From the NCBI GenBank assembly GCA_029946125.1, contig JAQSDX010000004.1:1-64000 (forward strand): a stretch of 64,000 bases of DNA. Direction: 5' to 3'. Position numbers and translations under genes: made by a program. The notes below the pieces were generated by a model that worked only from the letters and a program-made list of their open reading frames with translations, was not told where the DNA came from and searched no databases. This stretch comes from Candidatus Methylobacter titanis (GTDB lineage Bacteria; Pseudomonadota; Gammaproteobacteria; Methylococcales; Methylomonadaceae). Positions 1-9,960 of the stretch are shown here, one piece after another (within the stretch, counting starts at the first letter, position 1; every line of letters starts with the position of its first letter).

Positions 1-50
1 ATTTGTCGCGGGCATGGCCCGCTCCTACGTAGTGATATTTTATTTTTAAC
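1..50. repeat. REP-like GC-rich palindrome at window edge
   Basis: A short hairpin (GCGGGC, loop ATG, GCCCGC, about positions 9-23) lies just before the first gene. It has no T-run. It resembles the small dispersed palindromes common in intergenic DNA of such genomes, and could equally be the terminator of a gene lying to the left of the window. Confidence 0.35.
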
Positions 51-61
51 AAGGCATGCTT

Positions 62-1303
62 ATGACGACTCACACCCGGCAACCCAACCGCCAGACACTT
101 TATGTCGCTATAGCGCTGGTGCTCGGCATCATCGTTGGTGAGCTGCTTAACCTGACGCTGGGCGAAACTGGAGCCCTGAAACCGGTAATCGGGATTTTCG
201 CCGCACTGACGGATATTTTCCTGCGACTGGTCAAGATGATCATCGCGCCGCTGGTTTTCTCCACGCTGGTGGTGGGCATGGCCAAAATGGGCGACATTCA
301 GACCGTCGGGCGGGTCGGCATCAAAGCGATGCTGTGGTTTTTCTCGGCTTCGATTTTCAGCTTGTTGCTGGGCATGCTGCTGGTGAATGTGTTTGAACCG
401 GGCAGTTCTTTGCATATGGCGCTGCCTGAGGTGGGAGCCAAGACCGGATTGCCGGAGACTGCGCCGACACTGAGCAATTTTGTCTCGCATATGTTTCCGA
501 AAAGCATCATCGAAGCCATGGCGGCCAACGAAATTTTGCAGATCGTGGTGTTTTCGATGTTCTTTGGCGTGGCCTGCGCCTCGCTGGGCGAATTGGCTCA
601 CCCGACCGTCAAGTTGCTCGATTCGTTAACGCACATCATGTTGAAAGTCACCGGTTACGTGATGCACACCGCGCCGGTTGCGGTATTTTCGGCGGTGGCC
701 TCGGTCATCGCGCAAAACGGCATCGGTGTGTTGTTGTCTTACGGCCAATTTATCGGCGAGTTTTATTTAGGCTTGTTGCTGCTGTGCGCTGCGCTGGGCT
801 GCGTCGGCTTCCTATTTTTGGGACACAGAATCCTGTCCCTGATTCGTCATATCCGCGAACCGATGCTGCTGGCTTTCGGCACCGCCAGCAGCGAGAGCGC
901 TTACCCGAAACTGTTACAGCAACTCGAACGCTTCGGTTGCGACGAGAAAGTCTGCGGCTTGGTGCTGCCCTTGGGTTATTCGTTCAATCTCGACGGCAGC
1001 ATGATGTACATGACCTTTGCGGTGCTGTTTATCGCCCAGGCCTACGGCATCGACATGGCGCTGGGCGATCAGCTGATCATGCTGCTGACGCTGCTGTTCA
1101 CCAGCAAGGGCGTGGCTGGCGTCCCCAGAGCTTCGCTAATCGTCATTGCGGCCACGCTGTCGATGTTCCATATCCCCGAGGCCGGTTTACTGTTGCTGCT
1201 GGCCGTCGATCAGGTTCTGGATATGGGCCGTAGCGCAACCAACGTGTTCGGCAACAGCATAGCCGCCGCACTGGTAAGCCGCTGGGAAAAAGCCCTGCGA
1301 TAG
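62..1303 (+). CDS. Dicarboxylate/amino acid:cation symporter (DAACS family)
   Basis: Inner-membrane secondary transporter of the GltP/DctA family, importing a dicarboxylate (succinate, malate, glutamate or similar) with protons or sodium. The 413-residue protein has about eight hydrophobic segments and the family's re-entrant loop regions: the serine-rich FGTASSESAYPKLL stretch, FNLDGSMMYMT, and near the C-terminus a GRSATNVFGNS motif that normally binds substrate and cation. An in-frame ATG at 56 sits directly on the AAGG ribosome binding site (51-54), so the ATG at 62, with 7-base spacing, is preferred. Substrate cannot be decided from sequence; a C4-dicarboxylate or glutamate is likely. 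It stands alone, 110 bp before glgP. Confidence 0.9.
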   Translation: MTTHTRQPNRQTLYVAIALVLGIIVGELLNLTLGETGALKPVIGIFAALTDIFLRLVKMIIAPLVFSTLVVGMAKMGDIQTVGRVGIKAMLWFFSASIFSLLLGMLLVNVFEPGSSLHMALPEVGAKTGLPETAPTLSNFVSHMFPKSIIEAMAANEILQIVVFSMFFGVACASLGELAHPTVKLLDSLTHIMLKVTGYVMHTAPVAVFSAVASVIAQNGIGVLLSYGQFIGEFYLGLLLLCAALGCVGFLFLGHRILSLIRHIREPMLLAFGTASSESAYPKLLQQLERFGCDEKVCGLVLPLGYSFNLDGSMMYMTFAVLFIAQAYGIDMALGDQLIMLLTLLFTSKGVAGVPRASLIVIAATLSMFHIPEAGLLLLLAVDQVLDMGRSATNVFGNSIAAALVSRWEKALR

Positions 1304-1414
1304 CGTTTTTAGTGTTTGGCACAAAGTAAGGGGACAACAGACAAAAGAATATCTTTGGCTAAATAACAAAAATAGTTATTATCAACCTAATGTTAACTTT
1401 GTAGTGGAAAAAAT

Positions 1415-3922
1415 ATGCCGTATAGATGCTTTAAAACCAGTAAACCAAAATCCACAATTACCATACTTCCTGATTTGGGCATGTCTGAGCAAGACTTTGT
1501 TACCGATTTCAAACGTTATTATAGTCACCGTCTGGGACGTGATGAAAACTGTAGATCGCCGCATTATGCTTATGAAGCGTTGTCGATGGCTATCAGCGAT
1601 CGGCTCATAGAGCGCTGGAAAAGAACTTATAATACTTACAAAGATACGGATTGCAAGCGGGCCTATTACCTGTCGATGGAATTTTTAATGGGCCGTACTT
1701 TAAGTAATGCGATGCTGAATCTGGGCATTACCGAGGCAGTGGAACAGGCCATGTATGATTTGGGCCTAGAGATTGAAGAGTTGGCTGAAAGCGAACCGGA
1801 TGCCGGTTTAGGCAATGGCGGTTTGGGTCGTTTGGCCGCCTGTTTTATCGATAGTTGCGCAACCTTGAAGTTGCCGGTGACTGGCTACGGTTTGCGTTAT
1901 GAATACGGGATGTTTTCGCAGGATATAGTGAATGGCGAGCAGATTGAAAAACCGGATCATTGGCTGCGTAACGGTAATGTCTGGGAAATTGAACGTCCCG
2001 AATACACTTTCAGGATTAAATTTGGCGGGCGTACCGAGACCCATATTGATGAGTTCGGCAATAAGCGAACCAGTTGGGTCGATACGCAAGATATCCATGC
2101 GGTTCCTTACGATACGCCGATTCCCGGCTACCAGAACGGCACGGTAAACACCTTGCGTTTATGGAAAGCCACGGCGACTGAAGAGTTCAATCTGCAGGAG
2201 TTTAATGCCGGTGATTACGCAGAATCGGTCGCGGCAAAAAATACCGCCGAAAATATAACGATGGTGCTGTACCCGAATGACGCCAACGAAAACGGTAAGG
2301 CATTACGCTTGCGCCAGCAATATCTGCTGGCTTCTGCCAGTTTGCAGGATGTGATCGCTACCTGGGTGGGTCGTCACGGCAGTCATTTTTCGGAGTTTGC
2401 GGCAAAAAATACTTTTCAATTAAACGACACTCATCCGAGCATAGCGGTTGCCGAATTAATGCGCCTGCTGTTGGATGTCCATGGTTTAACCTGGAATGAT
2501 GCCTGGGCTATTACCCGTAAAACCATGGCCTATACCAATCACACCTTGTTGCCTGAGGCGCTTGAAAGGTGGTCGGTTAACCTGTTCAAGCAGATGTTGC
2601 CGAGGCTAATGGAGATCATCTTCGATATTAACGCCCATTTTATGGCCGAAGTCTCTGCACATTGGCCCGGCGATATCGAGCGTTTAGCGCGTATGTCTAT
2701 TATTGAAGAAGGCGGCGAGCAACACGTCAGAATGGCCTATCTGGCTATCGTCGGCAGCTATTCGGTTAATGGCGTTGCCGCGTTGCATTCGAAATTATTG
2801 CAGCAAGGTTTGTTCCGGGATTTTTATGAATTTTGGCCGGAAAAATTCAATAATAAAACCAATGGTGTTACTCCACGTCGTTGGCTGGCAGCGTGCAATC
2901 CCGAACTGGCCGAGCTGATTACGGCGACCATAGGCGATGGCTGGCTGACCGAGTTATCTTTATTAAAGAAGCTTGAACCTTTTGCCGAAGACAAGGAATT
3001 TCGCAAGCGCTGGCGTGAAATCAAGCAAAGCGCAAAGCAAAAATTGATTGATTTCAAGAAGCTTGAGCATGATGTCGATTTTAATGTGGACGCTATTTTT
3101 GATGTGCAGGTTAAGCGCGTTCATGAATATAAACGGCAATTGTTGAATGTGTTGCATGTGATTCATCTGTATGACCGTATTAAGCGCGGCGATACGTCGA
3201 ACTGGACGGACCGTTGCGTATTGATAGGCGGCAAAGCTGCGCCGGGCTATTATATGGCGAAAAAGATCATCAAGCTGATCAATAATGTTTCGACTGTCGT
3301 TAATGCCGATCCTGATGTGGGCAAAAGATTAAAGTTGGTTTTCCTGCCTAATTACCGGGTTTCCGCGATGGAAAAAATCTGTCCGGGTGCGGATCTTTCC
3401 GAGCAAATTTCAACGGCCGGCAAGGAAGCGTCGGGCACCGGCAATATGAAGTTTATGATGAACGGCGCATTGACTATTGGCACCCTGGATGGTGCCAATA
3501 TTGAAATTCTCGAAGAAGTCGGGGACGATAATTTCTTTCTGTTCGGCTTGACCGAAGAGCAGGTTGAAGCCATGAGTCAGCACTATGATCCTGTTGCGAT
3601 CATCAATCAGGATGAGGATTTGCAAAGAGTCATTAAACTGCTTGAATGCGGGCATTTTAATCAATTCGAACCGGGGCTTTTCGACGATATATTGGCGTCG
3701 ATAAAAAGCCCGCATGATCCCTGGATGACGGCAGCGGATTTCCGCAGTTTCATCGATGCACAAAAACGGGTAGAAGCGGCTTATCAGGATCAGGAAAACT
3801 GGACCAAAATGAGCATTGTAAACTGCGCCAATAGCGGTAAATTTTCTACCGACAGAACCATCACCGAATACAACGATGAGATCTGGAAGCTGAAGCCGGT
3901 CAATATTGATAACCCGTTTTAA
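1415..3922 (+). CDS. glgP: Glycogen/maltodextrin phosphorylase
   Basis: Releases glucose 1-phosphate from glycogen by phosphorolysis with pyridoxal phosphate as cofactor. The protein is 835 residues, normal for the GT35 family. Visible signatures are the N-terminal [18 protein letters not shown] and [12 protein letters not shown] motifs, [14 protein letters not shown] in the middle, and the PLP site [19 protein letters not shown] with the Schiff-base lysine at about residue 679. The ATG at 1415 has only a weak purine run (GTGGAAAA) in front. A second ATG at 1484 would give 812 residues, close to the E. coli enzymes, so the first 23 residues are uncertain. It fits with glgC further along (31543) in storage-glycogen metabolism of a methanotroph. 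Confidence 0.96.
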   Translation: MPYRCFKTSKPKSTITILPDLGMSEQDFVTDFKRYYSHRLGRDENCRSPHYAYEALSMAISDRLIERWKRTYNTYKDTDCKRAYYLSMEFLMGRTLSNAMLNLGITEAVEQAMYDLGLEIEELAESEPDAGLGNGGLGRLAACFIDSCATLKLPVTGYGLRYEYGMFSQDIVNGEQIEKPDHWLRNGNVWEIERPEYTFRIKFGGRTETHIDEFGNKRTSWVDTQDIHAVPYDTPIPGYQNGTVNTLRLWKATATEEFNLQEFNAGDYAESVAAKNTAENITMVLYPNDANENGKALRLRQQYLLASASLQDVIATWVGRHGSHFSEFAAKNTFQLNDTHPSIAVAELMRLLLDVHGLTWNDAWAITRKTMAYTNHTLLPEALERWSVNLFKQMLPRLMEIIFDINAHFMAEVSAHWPGDIERLARMSIIEEGGEQHVRMAYLAIVGSYSVNGVAALHSKLLQQGLFRDFYEFWPEKFNNKTNGVTPRRWLAACNPELAELITATIGDGWLTELSLLKKLEPFAEDKEFRKRWREIKQSAKQKLIDFKKLEHDVDFNVDAIFDVQVKRVHEYKRQLLNVLHVIHLYDRIKRGDTSNWTDRCVLIGGKAAPGYYMAKKIIKLINNVSTVVNADPDVGKRLKLVFLPNYRVSAMEKICPGADLSEQISTAGKEASGTGNMKFMMNGALTIGTLDGANIEILEEVGDDNFFLFGLTEEQVEAMSQHYDPVAIINQDEDLQRVIKLLECGHFNQFEPGLFDDILASIKSPHDPWMTAADFRSFIDAQKRVEAAYQDQENWTKMSIVNCANSGKFSTDRTITEYNDEIWKLKPVNIDNPF

Positions 3923-3924
3923 GC

Positions 3925-4395
3925 GTGTTTCATATCGTTTTGTTTGAGCCGGAAATTCCCGCTAACACTGGCAATATTATCCGGCTTTGCGCAAATACCG
4001 GCGTGCAGTTGCATTTGATCAAGCCCTTGGGTTTTGACTTGGACGACAAAAAATTGCGCAGGGCAGGCCTGGATTACCATGAATGGGTGGCGGTTAAAGA
4101 GCACGATTCATTGGCTGAATTTGTCGATAGGGTTAAGCCGGGGCGGATTTTTGCACTGACGACCAAAGGTACGAAAATATACAGTGAGGTCAGTTTTCAA
4201 GCGGAGGATGCTTTGTTGTTCGGTCCCGAAACGCGCGGCTTGCCTGCTGATGTGTTGGCGGATTTGGGTGTCGAGCGCTGTTTATATTTGCCGATGCAGG
4301 CGGAAAGCCGGAGTTTGAATTTGTCCAATACCGTTTCTATTGTGCTGTACGAGGCTTGGCGGCAGTTGGGTTTTGCGGGGGCGGCGATAAAATAA
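3925..4395 (+). CDS. trmL: tRNA (cytidine/uridine-34 2'-O)-methyltransferase TrmL
   Basis: SPOUT-class methyltransferase that methylates the wobble ribose of tRNA-Leu isoacceptors using S-adenosylmethionine. The 156-residue length matches the YibK/TrmL family. It begins [21 protein letters not shown], and carries [10 protein letters not shown] and the knot motif [18 protein letters not shown] near the C-terminus. The start is a GTG at 3925, two bases after the glgP stop, so it is probably translationally coupled to glgP. A 13-bp perfect hairpin follows the stop. Confidence 0.93.
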   Translation: MFHIVLFEPEIPANTGNIIRLCANTGVQLHLIKPLGFDLDDKKLRRAGLDYHEWVAVKEHDSLAEFVDRVKPGRIFALTTKGTKIYSEVSFQAEDALLFGPETRGLPADVLADLGVERCLYLPMQAESRSLNLSNTVSIVLYEAWRQLGFAGAAIK

Positions 4396-4402
4396 TGGCT
4401 GA

Positions 4403-4430
4403 TGTGGTGGCGACTTTAGTCGCCACCACA
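4403..4430. terminator. Perfect hairpin between convergent trmL and gpsA
   Basis: Two 13-base arms (4403-4415 and 4418-4430) pair perfectly around a TT loop, between the ends of two convergent genes. No T-run follows on either strand, so it may be a bidirectional or factor-assisted terminator, or a REP-type repeat. Confidence 0.5.
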
Positions 4431-4492
4431 ATCAATCATGCCTTAATGGCGTGGTGACCCTTCGCCTGTATACAGTTGTGTCATCGGCGTTG

Positions 4493-5491
4493 CTACGACT
4501 CGGCTTTTTGTTCGCGGGCCAATAAATTTTGCACAGCCGCCAGCGGGGCTAAACCTTCATATAAAACCTTGTAGGTTTGTTCGGTAATAGGCATGTCTAC
4601 GCCGTATTTTTTAGCGAGTAAATAGGTTTCTTTTGCGGCTGAAATGCCTTCTATTTCCTGGCCGATTTCCTGTGCAGCGGCTAGGGTGTTTTTGCCTTGT
4701 CCCAAAGCCAAACCAAAACGTCGGTTTCTGGATTGGTTGTCGGTACAGGTTAGAATCAGATCGCCCAGGCCTGCCAAACCCATAAAGGTTTCCTGTTTAC
4801 CCCCCAGTTTAACGCCCAGACGAATGATTTCGTTTAGCCCACGGGTAATTAACGCCGCTCGGGTGTTGGCACCAAAGCCGAGACCGTCGGCAATACCGGC
4901 GGCTATCGCCATGACGTTTTTTACTGCGCCGCCGACTTCTACGCCAATCAAATCTGAGTTGGTATAGGTTCGAAAGCGCTCACTATGAAGGATGTCGGCT
5001 AAATGGTTGGCAAAATCCGGTTGGGACGATGCAATAGTGATGGCGGTTGGTAGATCTGCCGCTACTTCTTTTGCAAAACTGGGGCCTGAAAGCAAGGCCG
5101 CCGGGGTTTGTGCAGAAAAAATGTCGGCGACGACTTCGTGTAGCAGACAGCCATCATCAGGATTAAAGCCTTTGGTTGCCCAGGCTATTTGTACGTCATT
5201 AGTTAAATGCGCCTTGAGTTTAAGCAAGGTATCTTTAAAGGCGTGACTGGGTACGGAAACCAGTATTAGGCTGGAAAAAGCGGCAGCCTCAGCCAAGTCT
5301 GACGTGACGCTGAGGTTTTCAGGGAAAACCAAGCCGGGTAAGTAACGTTGGTTTTGGCGATCTTGTGCAAGCAAGACTATGTGTTCCGGATTATGACCCC
5401 ATAACAGCGTCCGGCAATCATTTCTAGCTGCCAGAATTGCCAGAGCAGTTCCCCATGAACCTGAACCCAGAACGGCTATTTTTTTATTCAT
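4493..5491 (-). CDS. gpsA: Glycerol-3-phosphate dehydrogenase [NAD(P)+]
   Basis: Reduces dihydroxyacetone phosphate to sn-glycerol 3-phosphate for phospholipid synthesis. The 332-residue protein has the Rossmann motif VLGSGSWGTALA at the N-terminus, LLSGPSFAKEVA, the catalytic-lysine region GGAVKNVMAIAAGI, and GLAGLGDLILTCT, all typical of GpsA. The ATG at 5491 is chosen; a TTG codon at 5494 precedes it. It lies 31 bp downstream of secB on the same strand, the classical secB-gpsA order of gammaproteobacteria. Confidence 0.96.
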   Translation of the reverse strand: MNKKIAVLGSGSWGTALAILAARNDCRTLLWGHNPEHIVLLAQDRQNQRYLPGLVFPENLSVTSDLAEAAAFSSLILVSVPSHAFKDTLLKLKAHLTNDVQIAWATKGFNPDDGCLLHEVVADIFSAQTPAALLSGPSFAKEVAADLPTAITIASSQPDFANHLADILHSERFRTYTNSDLIGVEVGGAVKNVMAIAAGIADGLGFGANTRAALITRGLNEIIRLGVKLGGKQETFMGLAGLGDLILTCTDNQSRNRRFGLALGQGKNTLAAAQEIGQEIEGISAAKETYLLAKKYGVDMPITEQTYKVLYEGLAPLAAVQNLLAREQKAES

Positions 5492-5522
5492 CAAGCGAAT
5501 TTTTCGACATGCTCAGGACAGT

Positions 5523-5981
5523 TTAATTGATAGCGTCAGAGCCGGGCGCTTGTTGCAATTGTTGTGAGTATAAGGCATCAAAGTTTACTGGGGCTAAAAG
5601 CATTTGCGGAAAGCCGCCTTTGGTGACGAGGTCGGAAATAGTTTCTCTTGCGTAGGGAAACAAAATATTGGGACAAAAACTGCCAATCATCGGCCCCATT
5701 TCTGCATCGGTAAAACCGCTTAAAGAAAAAATACCTGCCTGATTGACTTCAACAAGATAGGCTGTTGCGTCGCCATTTTTTACGGTGATGGTCACTGTGA
5801 GGGCAACTTCGTACATTGAATTTTCTAAGGGCAAAACATGGGTGCCCAGATTAAAGTCGACCGCAGGTTCCCATTTTTCGGTAAAGACTTTGGGCGAGTT
5901 GGGGGTTTCAAAAGACATGTCTTTAGTATAAATTTTCTGGATAGAAAATTGTTTTTCTACTTCGTTGTTTTTTTCGCTCAT
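5523..5981 (-). CDS. secB: Protein-export chaperone SecB
   Basis: Tetrameric cytosolic chaperone that keeps preproteins unfolded and hands them to SecA. The 152-residue length is typical, and FSIQKIYTKDMSFETPN at the start and GSFCPNILFPYARETISDLV in the second half are family hallmarks. It sits between the rhodanese gene and gpsA. In enterobacteria grxC usually lies between yibN and secB; it is absent here. Confidence 0.96.
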   Translation of the reverse strand: MSEKNNEVEKQFSIQKIYTKDMSFETPNSPKVFTEKWEPAVDFNLGTHVLPLENSMYEVALTVTITVKNGDATAYLVEVNQAGIFSLSGFTDAEMGPMIGSFCPNILFPYARETISDLVTKGGFPQMLLAPVNFDALYSQQLQQAPGSDAIN

Positions 5982-6036
5982 GATGAACTTCTAAGGTTAG
6001 GGATTAATGAATGTGAGGGCTACTCGGAACACTGAT

Positions 6037-6480
6037 TTAGCTTTTGTGCTTGCCCGTTGATTTGATGGGTAATTTGTAGTCCTTTTCCCAGGCTTGCATG
6101 CCGCCGGTAATAACGAAAACCTGCTCGAATCCTGCTTTAGTCAATATTTTTCCGGCTGAGGCAGAGCGCGTTCCGGTTTGGCAGGCAATAAGGACGGGTT
6201 TATTTTTGTGAATGTCCAATTTTGGCAGATGGGTGGATAAGTTACCCAGTGGGGTGTTGATCGAGTTTTCAATATGACCTTTAAGAAACTCTTCCGGTTC
6301 GCGTACGTCGATAACAAGGGTATCGGTGTCGTTCATTTTGGCAACAGCTAGTAATGGCGATACGGCACCAAATTTTTTGAATGCGGTATCGAATAATTCC
6401 TGGATGAGTAGATAAGTAACGACTGCCAAAGCGAGAGATAATATGTAGTGATTTAAAATGAATTCTAGATAACGGTCCAT
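6037..6480 (-). CDS. Membrane-anchored rhodanese-like protein (YibN type)
   Basis: 147 residues: an N-terminal transmembrane segment (about residues 10-27) followed by one rhodanese domain, with LVIDVREPEEFLKGHIENS and an active-site loop whose cysteine lies in ACQTGTRSAS. Rhodaneses carry persulfide sulfur; this one probably faces the cytoplasm and handles reactive sulfur or sulfane transfer. It opens the leftward rhodanese-secB-gpsA group and is the next gene downstream of an ArsR-type regulator with a dithiol-sensor cysteine pattern (6525-6839), which suggests co-regulation. Confidence 0.88.
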   Translation of the reverse strand: MDRYLEFILNHYILSLALAVVTYLLIQELFDTAFKKFGAVSPLLAVAKMNDTDTLVIDVREPEEFLKGHIENSINTPLGNLSTHLPKLDIHKNKPVLIACQTGTRSASAGKILTKAGFEQVFVITGGMQAWEKDYKLPIKSTGKHKS

Positions 6481-6524
6481 GGATAGATTTGTTAAGTTAA
6501 GTTAAGTGAATGGAGAAAAATAAA

Positions 6525-6839
6525 TTAGTTGTTGGAGCAAAAAACATCCTGCATCATTTTAATCAGCAGCAGCATCCGGGCATCGTCAATAAAGTAATAA
6601 ACACGGTTGGCCTTTTTTTTAGAGCCGAGAATGTTTTTTTTTCTGAGTATGGCCAGATGCTGGGAAATGTTGCTCTGGCTGGTACCAACCTGTTCGACAA
6701 TTTGTTGTACACAGATGGCATCATTGCCCAGAATGCACAATATTTTTAAGCGCAATGGGTGTGACATTGCTTTTAAGCAGTGAGCCGCTATAGCTATATT
6801 GGCATCATCTGTGCTTGTGTACGGGTGTTTAATTTTCAT
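6525..6839 (-). CDS. ArsR-family regulator, likely BigR/SqrR-type thiol or persulfide sensor
   Basis: Winged-helix repressor of about 104 residues from the ATG at 6839; an upstream TTG at 6884 would add 15 residues. The DNA-recognition helix reads GTSQSNISQHLAILR. The metal-binding CVC motif of arsenic sensors is absent. Instead there is a cysteine in helix 2 (LRLKILCIL) and another at the extreme C-terminus (QDVFCSNN), the spacing of the two reactive cysteines in BigR, SqrR and YgaV, which sense persulfides. That and the rhodanese gene directly downstream point to sulfur sensing. This is inference; a generic ArsR role remains possible. Confidence 0.8.
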   Translation of the reverse strand: MKIKHPYTSTDDANIAIAAHCLKAMSHPLRLKILCILGNDAICVQQIVEQVGTSQSNISQHLAILRKKNILGSKKKANRVYYFIDDARMLLLIKMMQDVFCSNN

Positions 6840-6900
6840 TGGTCTGCTTAATGCTTCTAGTTTGTTGAATTTGATTAAAAACAACCCGTGAAGAATTATT

Positions 6901-6926
6901 TATACACAACTATACACAACGTGTAT
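6901..6926. promoter_or_regulatory. Candidate ArsR operator and overlapping promoter
   Basis: TATACACAAC occurs twice in tandem (6901-6910, 6911-6920), and ATACAC (6912-6917) pairs with GTGTAT (6921-6926) across a 3-base spacer, a compact dyad of the kind bound by ArsR dimers. A TATAAT hexamer follows at 6930-6935 on the + strand, suitable as a -10 box for gpmI. The site lies between the divergent ArsR and gpmI genes. Confidence 0.45.
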
Positions 6927-7114
6927 TAATATAATGCCTACTTGATTGGGCAGCTGGCATGTTGCCAAAATACAAAAAACCAGTGAATCTGGCAAAATAA
7001 TACATCACTACGACCATTTTGGGTAATGAAGAATCAAATGGTGTACAAAGTGATTTATTTTGTATGTGAAGTGGTGATGCAGATTTTTTTTAGTATCGGG
7101 AGATAAAGATAAAC

Positions 7115-8659
7115 ATGTTTAAGCGGCCAAAACCGGTGGTATTACTGATCCTTGACGGGTTCGGTTACTCGTTGGACAAAGAAAATAATGCCATTGCAAT
7201 GGCTAACACACCTTGTTGGGATCAGTTGCAGAAAGACTGCCCGATGACTCTACTCAGTTGTTCCGGTACCGTCGTAGGATTGCCTAGCGGACAAATGGGT
7301 AATTCAGAAGTGGGACATGTTCATATAGGCACGGGTCGTTACGTTCCTCAGGACTTTTCTAAGGTCAATGACGCAATAATTGACGGTAGTTTTTATTCTA
7401 ATCCGGTTCTTTGTCGAGCCGTGGATATTGCCAAAGAAAAAAATAAAGCCCTGCATATCATGGGATTGTTATCGCCTGGCGGTGTACATAGTCATGAAGA
7501 ACAGATTGCAGCGATGGTCGAGTTAGCCGCCAAACGGGGCCTCGATAAAATTTATTTGCATGCTTTTCTGGACGGACGGGATGTTCCGCCCAAAAGCGCA
7601 ATGGCATCTCTTGAATTACTGCAGGCAAAATTTGCGGCGCTCGGTGTTGGTCGTATCGCCTCAATTGTTGGGCGTTTCTACGCAATGGACAGGGATAATC
7701 GTTGGGACCGGGTAAAGCTGGCTTATGACTTGATTGCAAAAGGTGAGGCTGAGTTTAGTGCGGATTCTGCGCTACAGGGTTTGGCAGCAGCTTATGACCG
7801 AGGTGAAACGGATGAATTCGTTTTGCCGACGGCTATTTTGGATGCCGAGCATCAGTCGATCGCCCTTGACCCTGAAGACTCGGTAGTGTTCATGAATTTT
7901 CGCGCTGACCGTGCCCGCGAGATTTCTCTGGCATTAACAGCAACAACATTCGACGCATTCGATAGAAACCGTGCGCCTCACACAGGTTATTATTGTACGT
8001 TAACGGAATATCAGCAGGATTTTGATTATGACGTAGCTTATCCGCCCACTGATATAAAAAATGGTCTTGGCGAATATCTCTCCAAATTGGGTATGACTCA
8101 ATTGCGATTGGCGGAAACTGAAAAATATGCCCATGTGACGTTTTTTCTTAATGGCGGTATAGACGCTGCTTTTCCAGGAGAAGACCGGATATTGGTGCCG
8201 TCACCCCAAGTCAGAACTTATGATTTGCAACCGGAAATGAATGCGGCAGAGGTTACGGATAATTTGGTCAATGCCATAACTGGCGGTAAATATGATGTCA
8301 TTATCTGTAACTATGCTAATTGCGACATGGTCGGGCATACCGGCATAATTGATGCAGCAATTTTAGCTGTGGAAGCGGTCGACGCTTCATTACAACGCGT
8401 AGTTGATGCTTTAAAATCGGTGGACGGGCAAATGTTGATAACTGCCGATCATGGTAATATCGAACAAATGGTGGATAAAAATAGCGGGCAGCCGTACACG
8501 GCTCATACTATAAATCCAGTACCTTTGGTTTATGTCGGTGGTGATCAGTCATTAGACTCGGGCGGTAGTTTGTCGGATTTAGCGCCAACAATTCTGGCAA
8601 TGTTAGGGCTTGAGCAACCTGTTGAAATGACGGGTCGATCACTTATCAAGATTGCTTAA
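7115..8659 (+). CDS. gpmI: 2,3-bisphosphoglycerate-independent phosphoglycerate mutase
   Basis: Manganese-dependent enzyme interconverting 3- and 2-phosphoglycerate in glycolysis and gluconeogenesis. 514 residues, as usual. The metal-binding start LLILDGFGYS (Asp14), the nucleophilic serine in QMGNSEVGH (Ser64), HAFLDGRDVPPKSA, FMNFRADRAREIS and the metal ligands in TADHGNIEQM are all present. It is the first gene of a rightward gpmI-envC-ctpA group, a conserved arrangement in gammaproteobacteria. The preceding 230 bp carries the candidate operator described at 6901. Confidence 0.97.
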   Translation: MFKRPKPVVLLILDGFGYSLDKENNAIAMANTPCWDQLQKDCPMTLLSCSGTVVGLPSGQMGNSEVGHVHIGTGRYVPQDFSKVNDAIIDGSFYSNPVLCRAVDIAKEKNKALHIMGLLSPGGVHSHEEQIAAMVELAAKRGLDKIYLHAFLDGRDVPPKSAMASLELLQAKFAALGVGRIASIVGRFYAMDRDNRWDRVKLAYDLIAKGEAEFSADSALQGLAAAYDRGETDEFVLPTAILDAEHQSIALDPEDSVVFMNFRADRAREISLALTATTFDAFDRNRAPHTGYYCTLTEYQQDFDYDVAYPPTDIKNGLGEYLSKLGMTQLRLAETEKYAHVTFFLNGGIDAAFPGEDRILVPSPQVRTYDLQPEMNAAEVTDNLVNAITGGKYDVIICNYANCDMVGHTGIIDAAILAVEAVDASLQRVVDALKSVDGQMLITADHGNIEQMVDKNSGQPYTAHTINPVPLVYVGGDQSLDSGGSLSDLAPTILAMLGLEQPVEMTGRSLIKIA

Positions 8660-8666
8660 TCTGTGG

Positions 8667-9890
8667 ATGAGAAAGAGATTAATTTGTTGTTTTTTATTGA
8701 GTGCATTTGTCCGTGAGGGCAATACAGAAGTCTCGAGAACAAACGAGGAACTAAATCAAGTTCAGTCGGGTATTGAAGCGGCGAGCGAAAATAGGCAGCG
8801 TATTCAATTGCAAAAGAATACGTTAAACACGCAGTTGGGTGAAGTTGAAACGCTTTATGGAAGGACAGCCGCTTTATTAAGGACATTGCAACAACAGGTT
8901 GAACAAAAGCGCCAGAATTTGAATAAAATTCAGCAAGAAATGCATGATTCTAAGACTGAAGTCGTTAGGCAAAATAAAGAATTGGCGGGGCAAATAAAAG
9001 CGGCTTATGCAATGGGGAAAAAGGAAAAGTTGAAGTTGTTGCTTAATCAGCAAGATCCTGCATTATCCAGTCGAATGTTGGTGTATTACGATTATCTTAA
9101 TAAGGCTCGTCTGACGAAACTGGCTGTCATTTCGGAGTCTATGCAGCATCTGGAAAGGTTGAATAAGCAACAACAGCTTGAAACTGAATTTTTAGAGAAA
9201 GATCTCGAGCGTAAAAAAACAGAGCAGATAGCCATAGACCGTGTTAGGCAACGAAGGTCTGGGTTATTAATGCAATTAAAAAAAGATTTTTCTTCAAATG
9301 AGCAACAAATCATTCACTTGAAAGAAAGTGAGAATAAGCTGAAAAATCTGGTATCTTCATTACAGAGATCGACCAGCGATCTTGCTGTTGAGATTGAGCA
9401 AACAAAAAACGCGTATCAAGCTGTTGAGGTTTCGTCCGAACCCGCCAAAATTTTGCCGAATTCCGGGGATAACTTTTCTAAACTTAAGGGCGATTTTTCT
9501 ACGCTTAAAGGACAACTGCCTTGGCCTGTCAAGGGGCGATTGACTAATAAGTTCGGTAGTATTCGAGCAGAGAGCACTCAGACAATTTGGGATGGAGTAT
9601 TAATTGATGCCCGTGAGGGAACCGAGATTCGGGCCATTACCAGAGGGAAAGTGGTGTTTTCTGATTGGCTGCGCGGTTATGGTTTGTTGATTATTATGGA
9701 TCACGGTAACGGCTTCATGACTCTTTATGCGTTTAATCAGAGTTTATATCGACAGGTTGGTGAATGGGTGGATGTTGGCGAGGTCATTGCTTCTGTTGGA
9801 CAAAGTGGTGGTCGTAGCCATTCTGGGTTATATTTTGGAATACGCAGCAAAGGTAAGCCCGTTGATCCGCTTGAGTGGTGCCGAAAGTAA
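8667..9890 (+). CDS. envC: EnvC-like murein hydrolase activator (coiled coil plus degenerate LytM)
   Basis: Periplasmic protein that in E. coli activates the amidases AmiA and AmiB during cell division. The ATG at 8667 gives 407 residues beginning with a basic, hydrophobic export signal; a TTG at 8652 overlapping gpmI is the alternative. Residues about 20-250 are charged coiled coil. The C-terminal 120 residues are an M23/LytM domain in which the usual zinc-ligand histidines are replaced (LIDAREGTE, LYAFNQ, LYFGIRS), as in EnvC, so it is predicted to be non-catalytic. It is probably co-transcribed with gpmI and ctpA. Confidence 0.88.
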   Translation: MRKRLICCFLLSAFVREGNTEVSRTNEELNQVQSGIEAASENRQRIQLQKNTLNTQLGEVETLYGRTAALLRTLQQQVEQKRQNLNKIQQEMHDSKTEVVRQNKELAGQIKAAYAMGKKEKLKLLLNQQDPALSSRMLVYYDYLNKARLTKLAVISESMQHLERLNKQQQLETEFLEKDLERKKTEQIAIDRVRQRRSGLLMQLKKDFSSNEQQIIHLKESENKLKNLVSSLQRSTSDLAVEIEQTKNAYQAVEVSSEPAKILPNSGDNFSKLKGDFSTLKGQLPWPVKGRLTNKFGSIRAESTQTIWDGVLIDAREGTEIRAITRGKVVFSDWLRGYGLLIIMDHGNGFMTLYAFNQSLYRQVGEWVDVGEVIASVGQSGGRSHSGLYFGIRSKGKPVDPLEWCRK

Positions 9891-9960
9891 TCGGGGATCA
9901 AGTTAGTTAGCAGTGTATGAGCCTATTTTTGGAAATCAAGCGTTTGGAGTTATAAGGTAC

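Noticed and set aside
6955-7095. Riboswitch-like pairings in the gpmI leader (TTGCCA/TGGCAA, CATCACTAC/GTGGTGATG)
   Set aside because: Arms are short or mismatched and far apart, with no recognisable riboswitch core.
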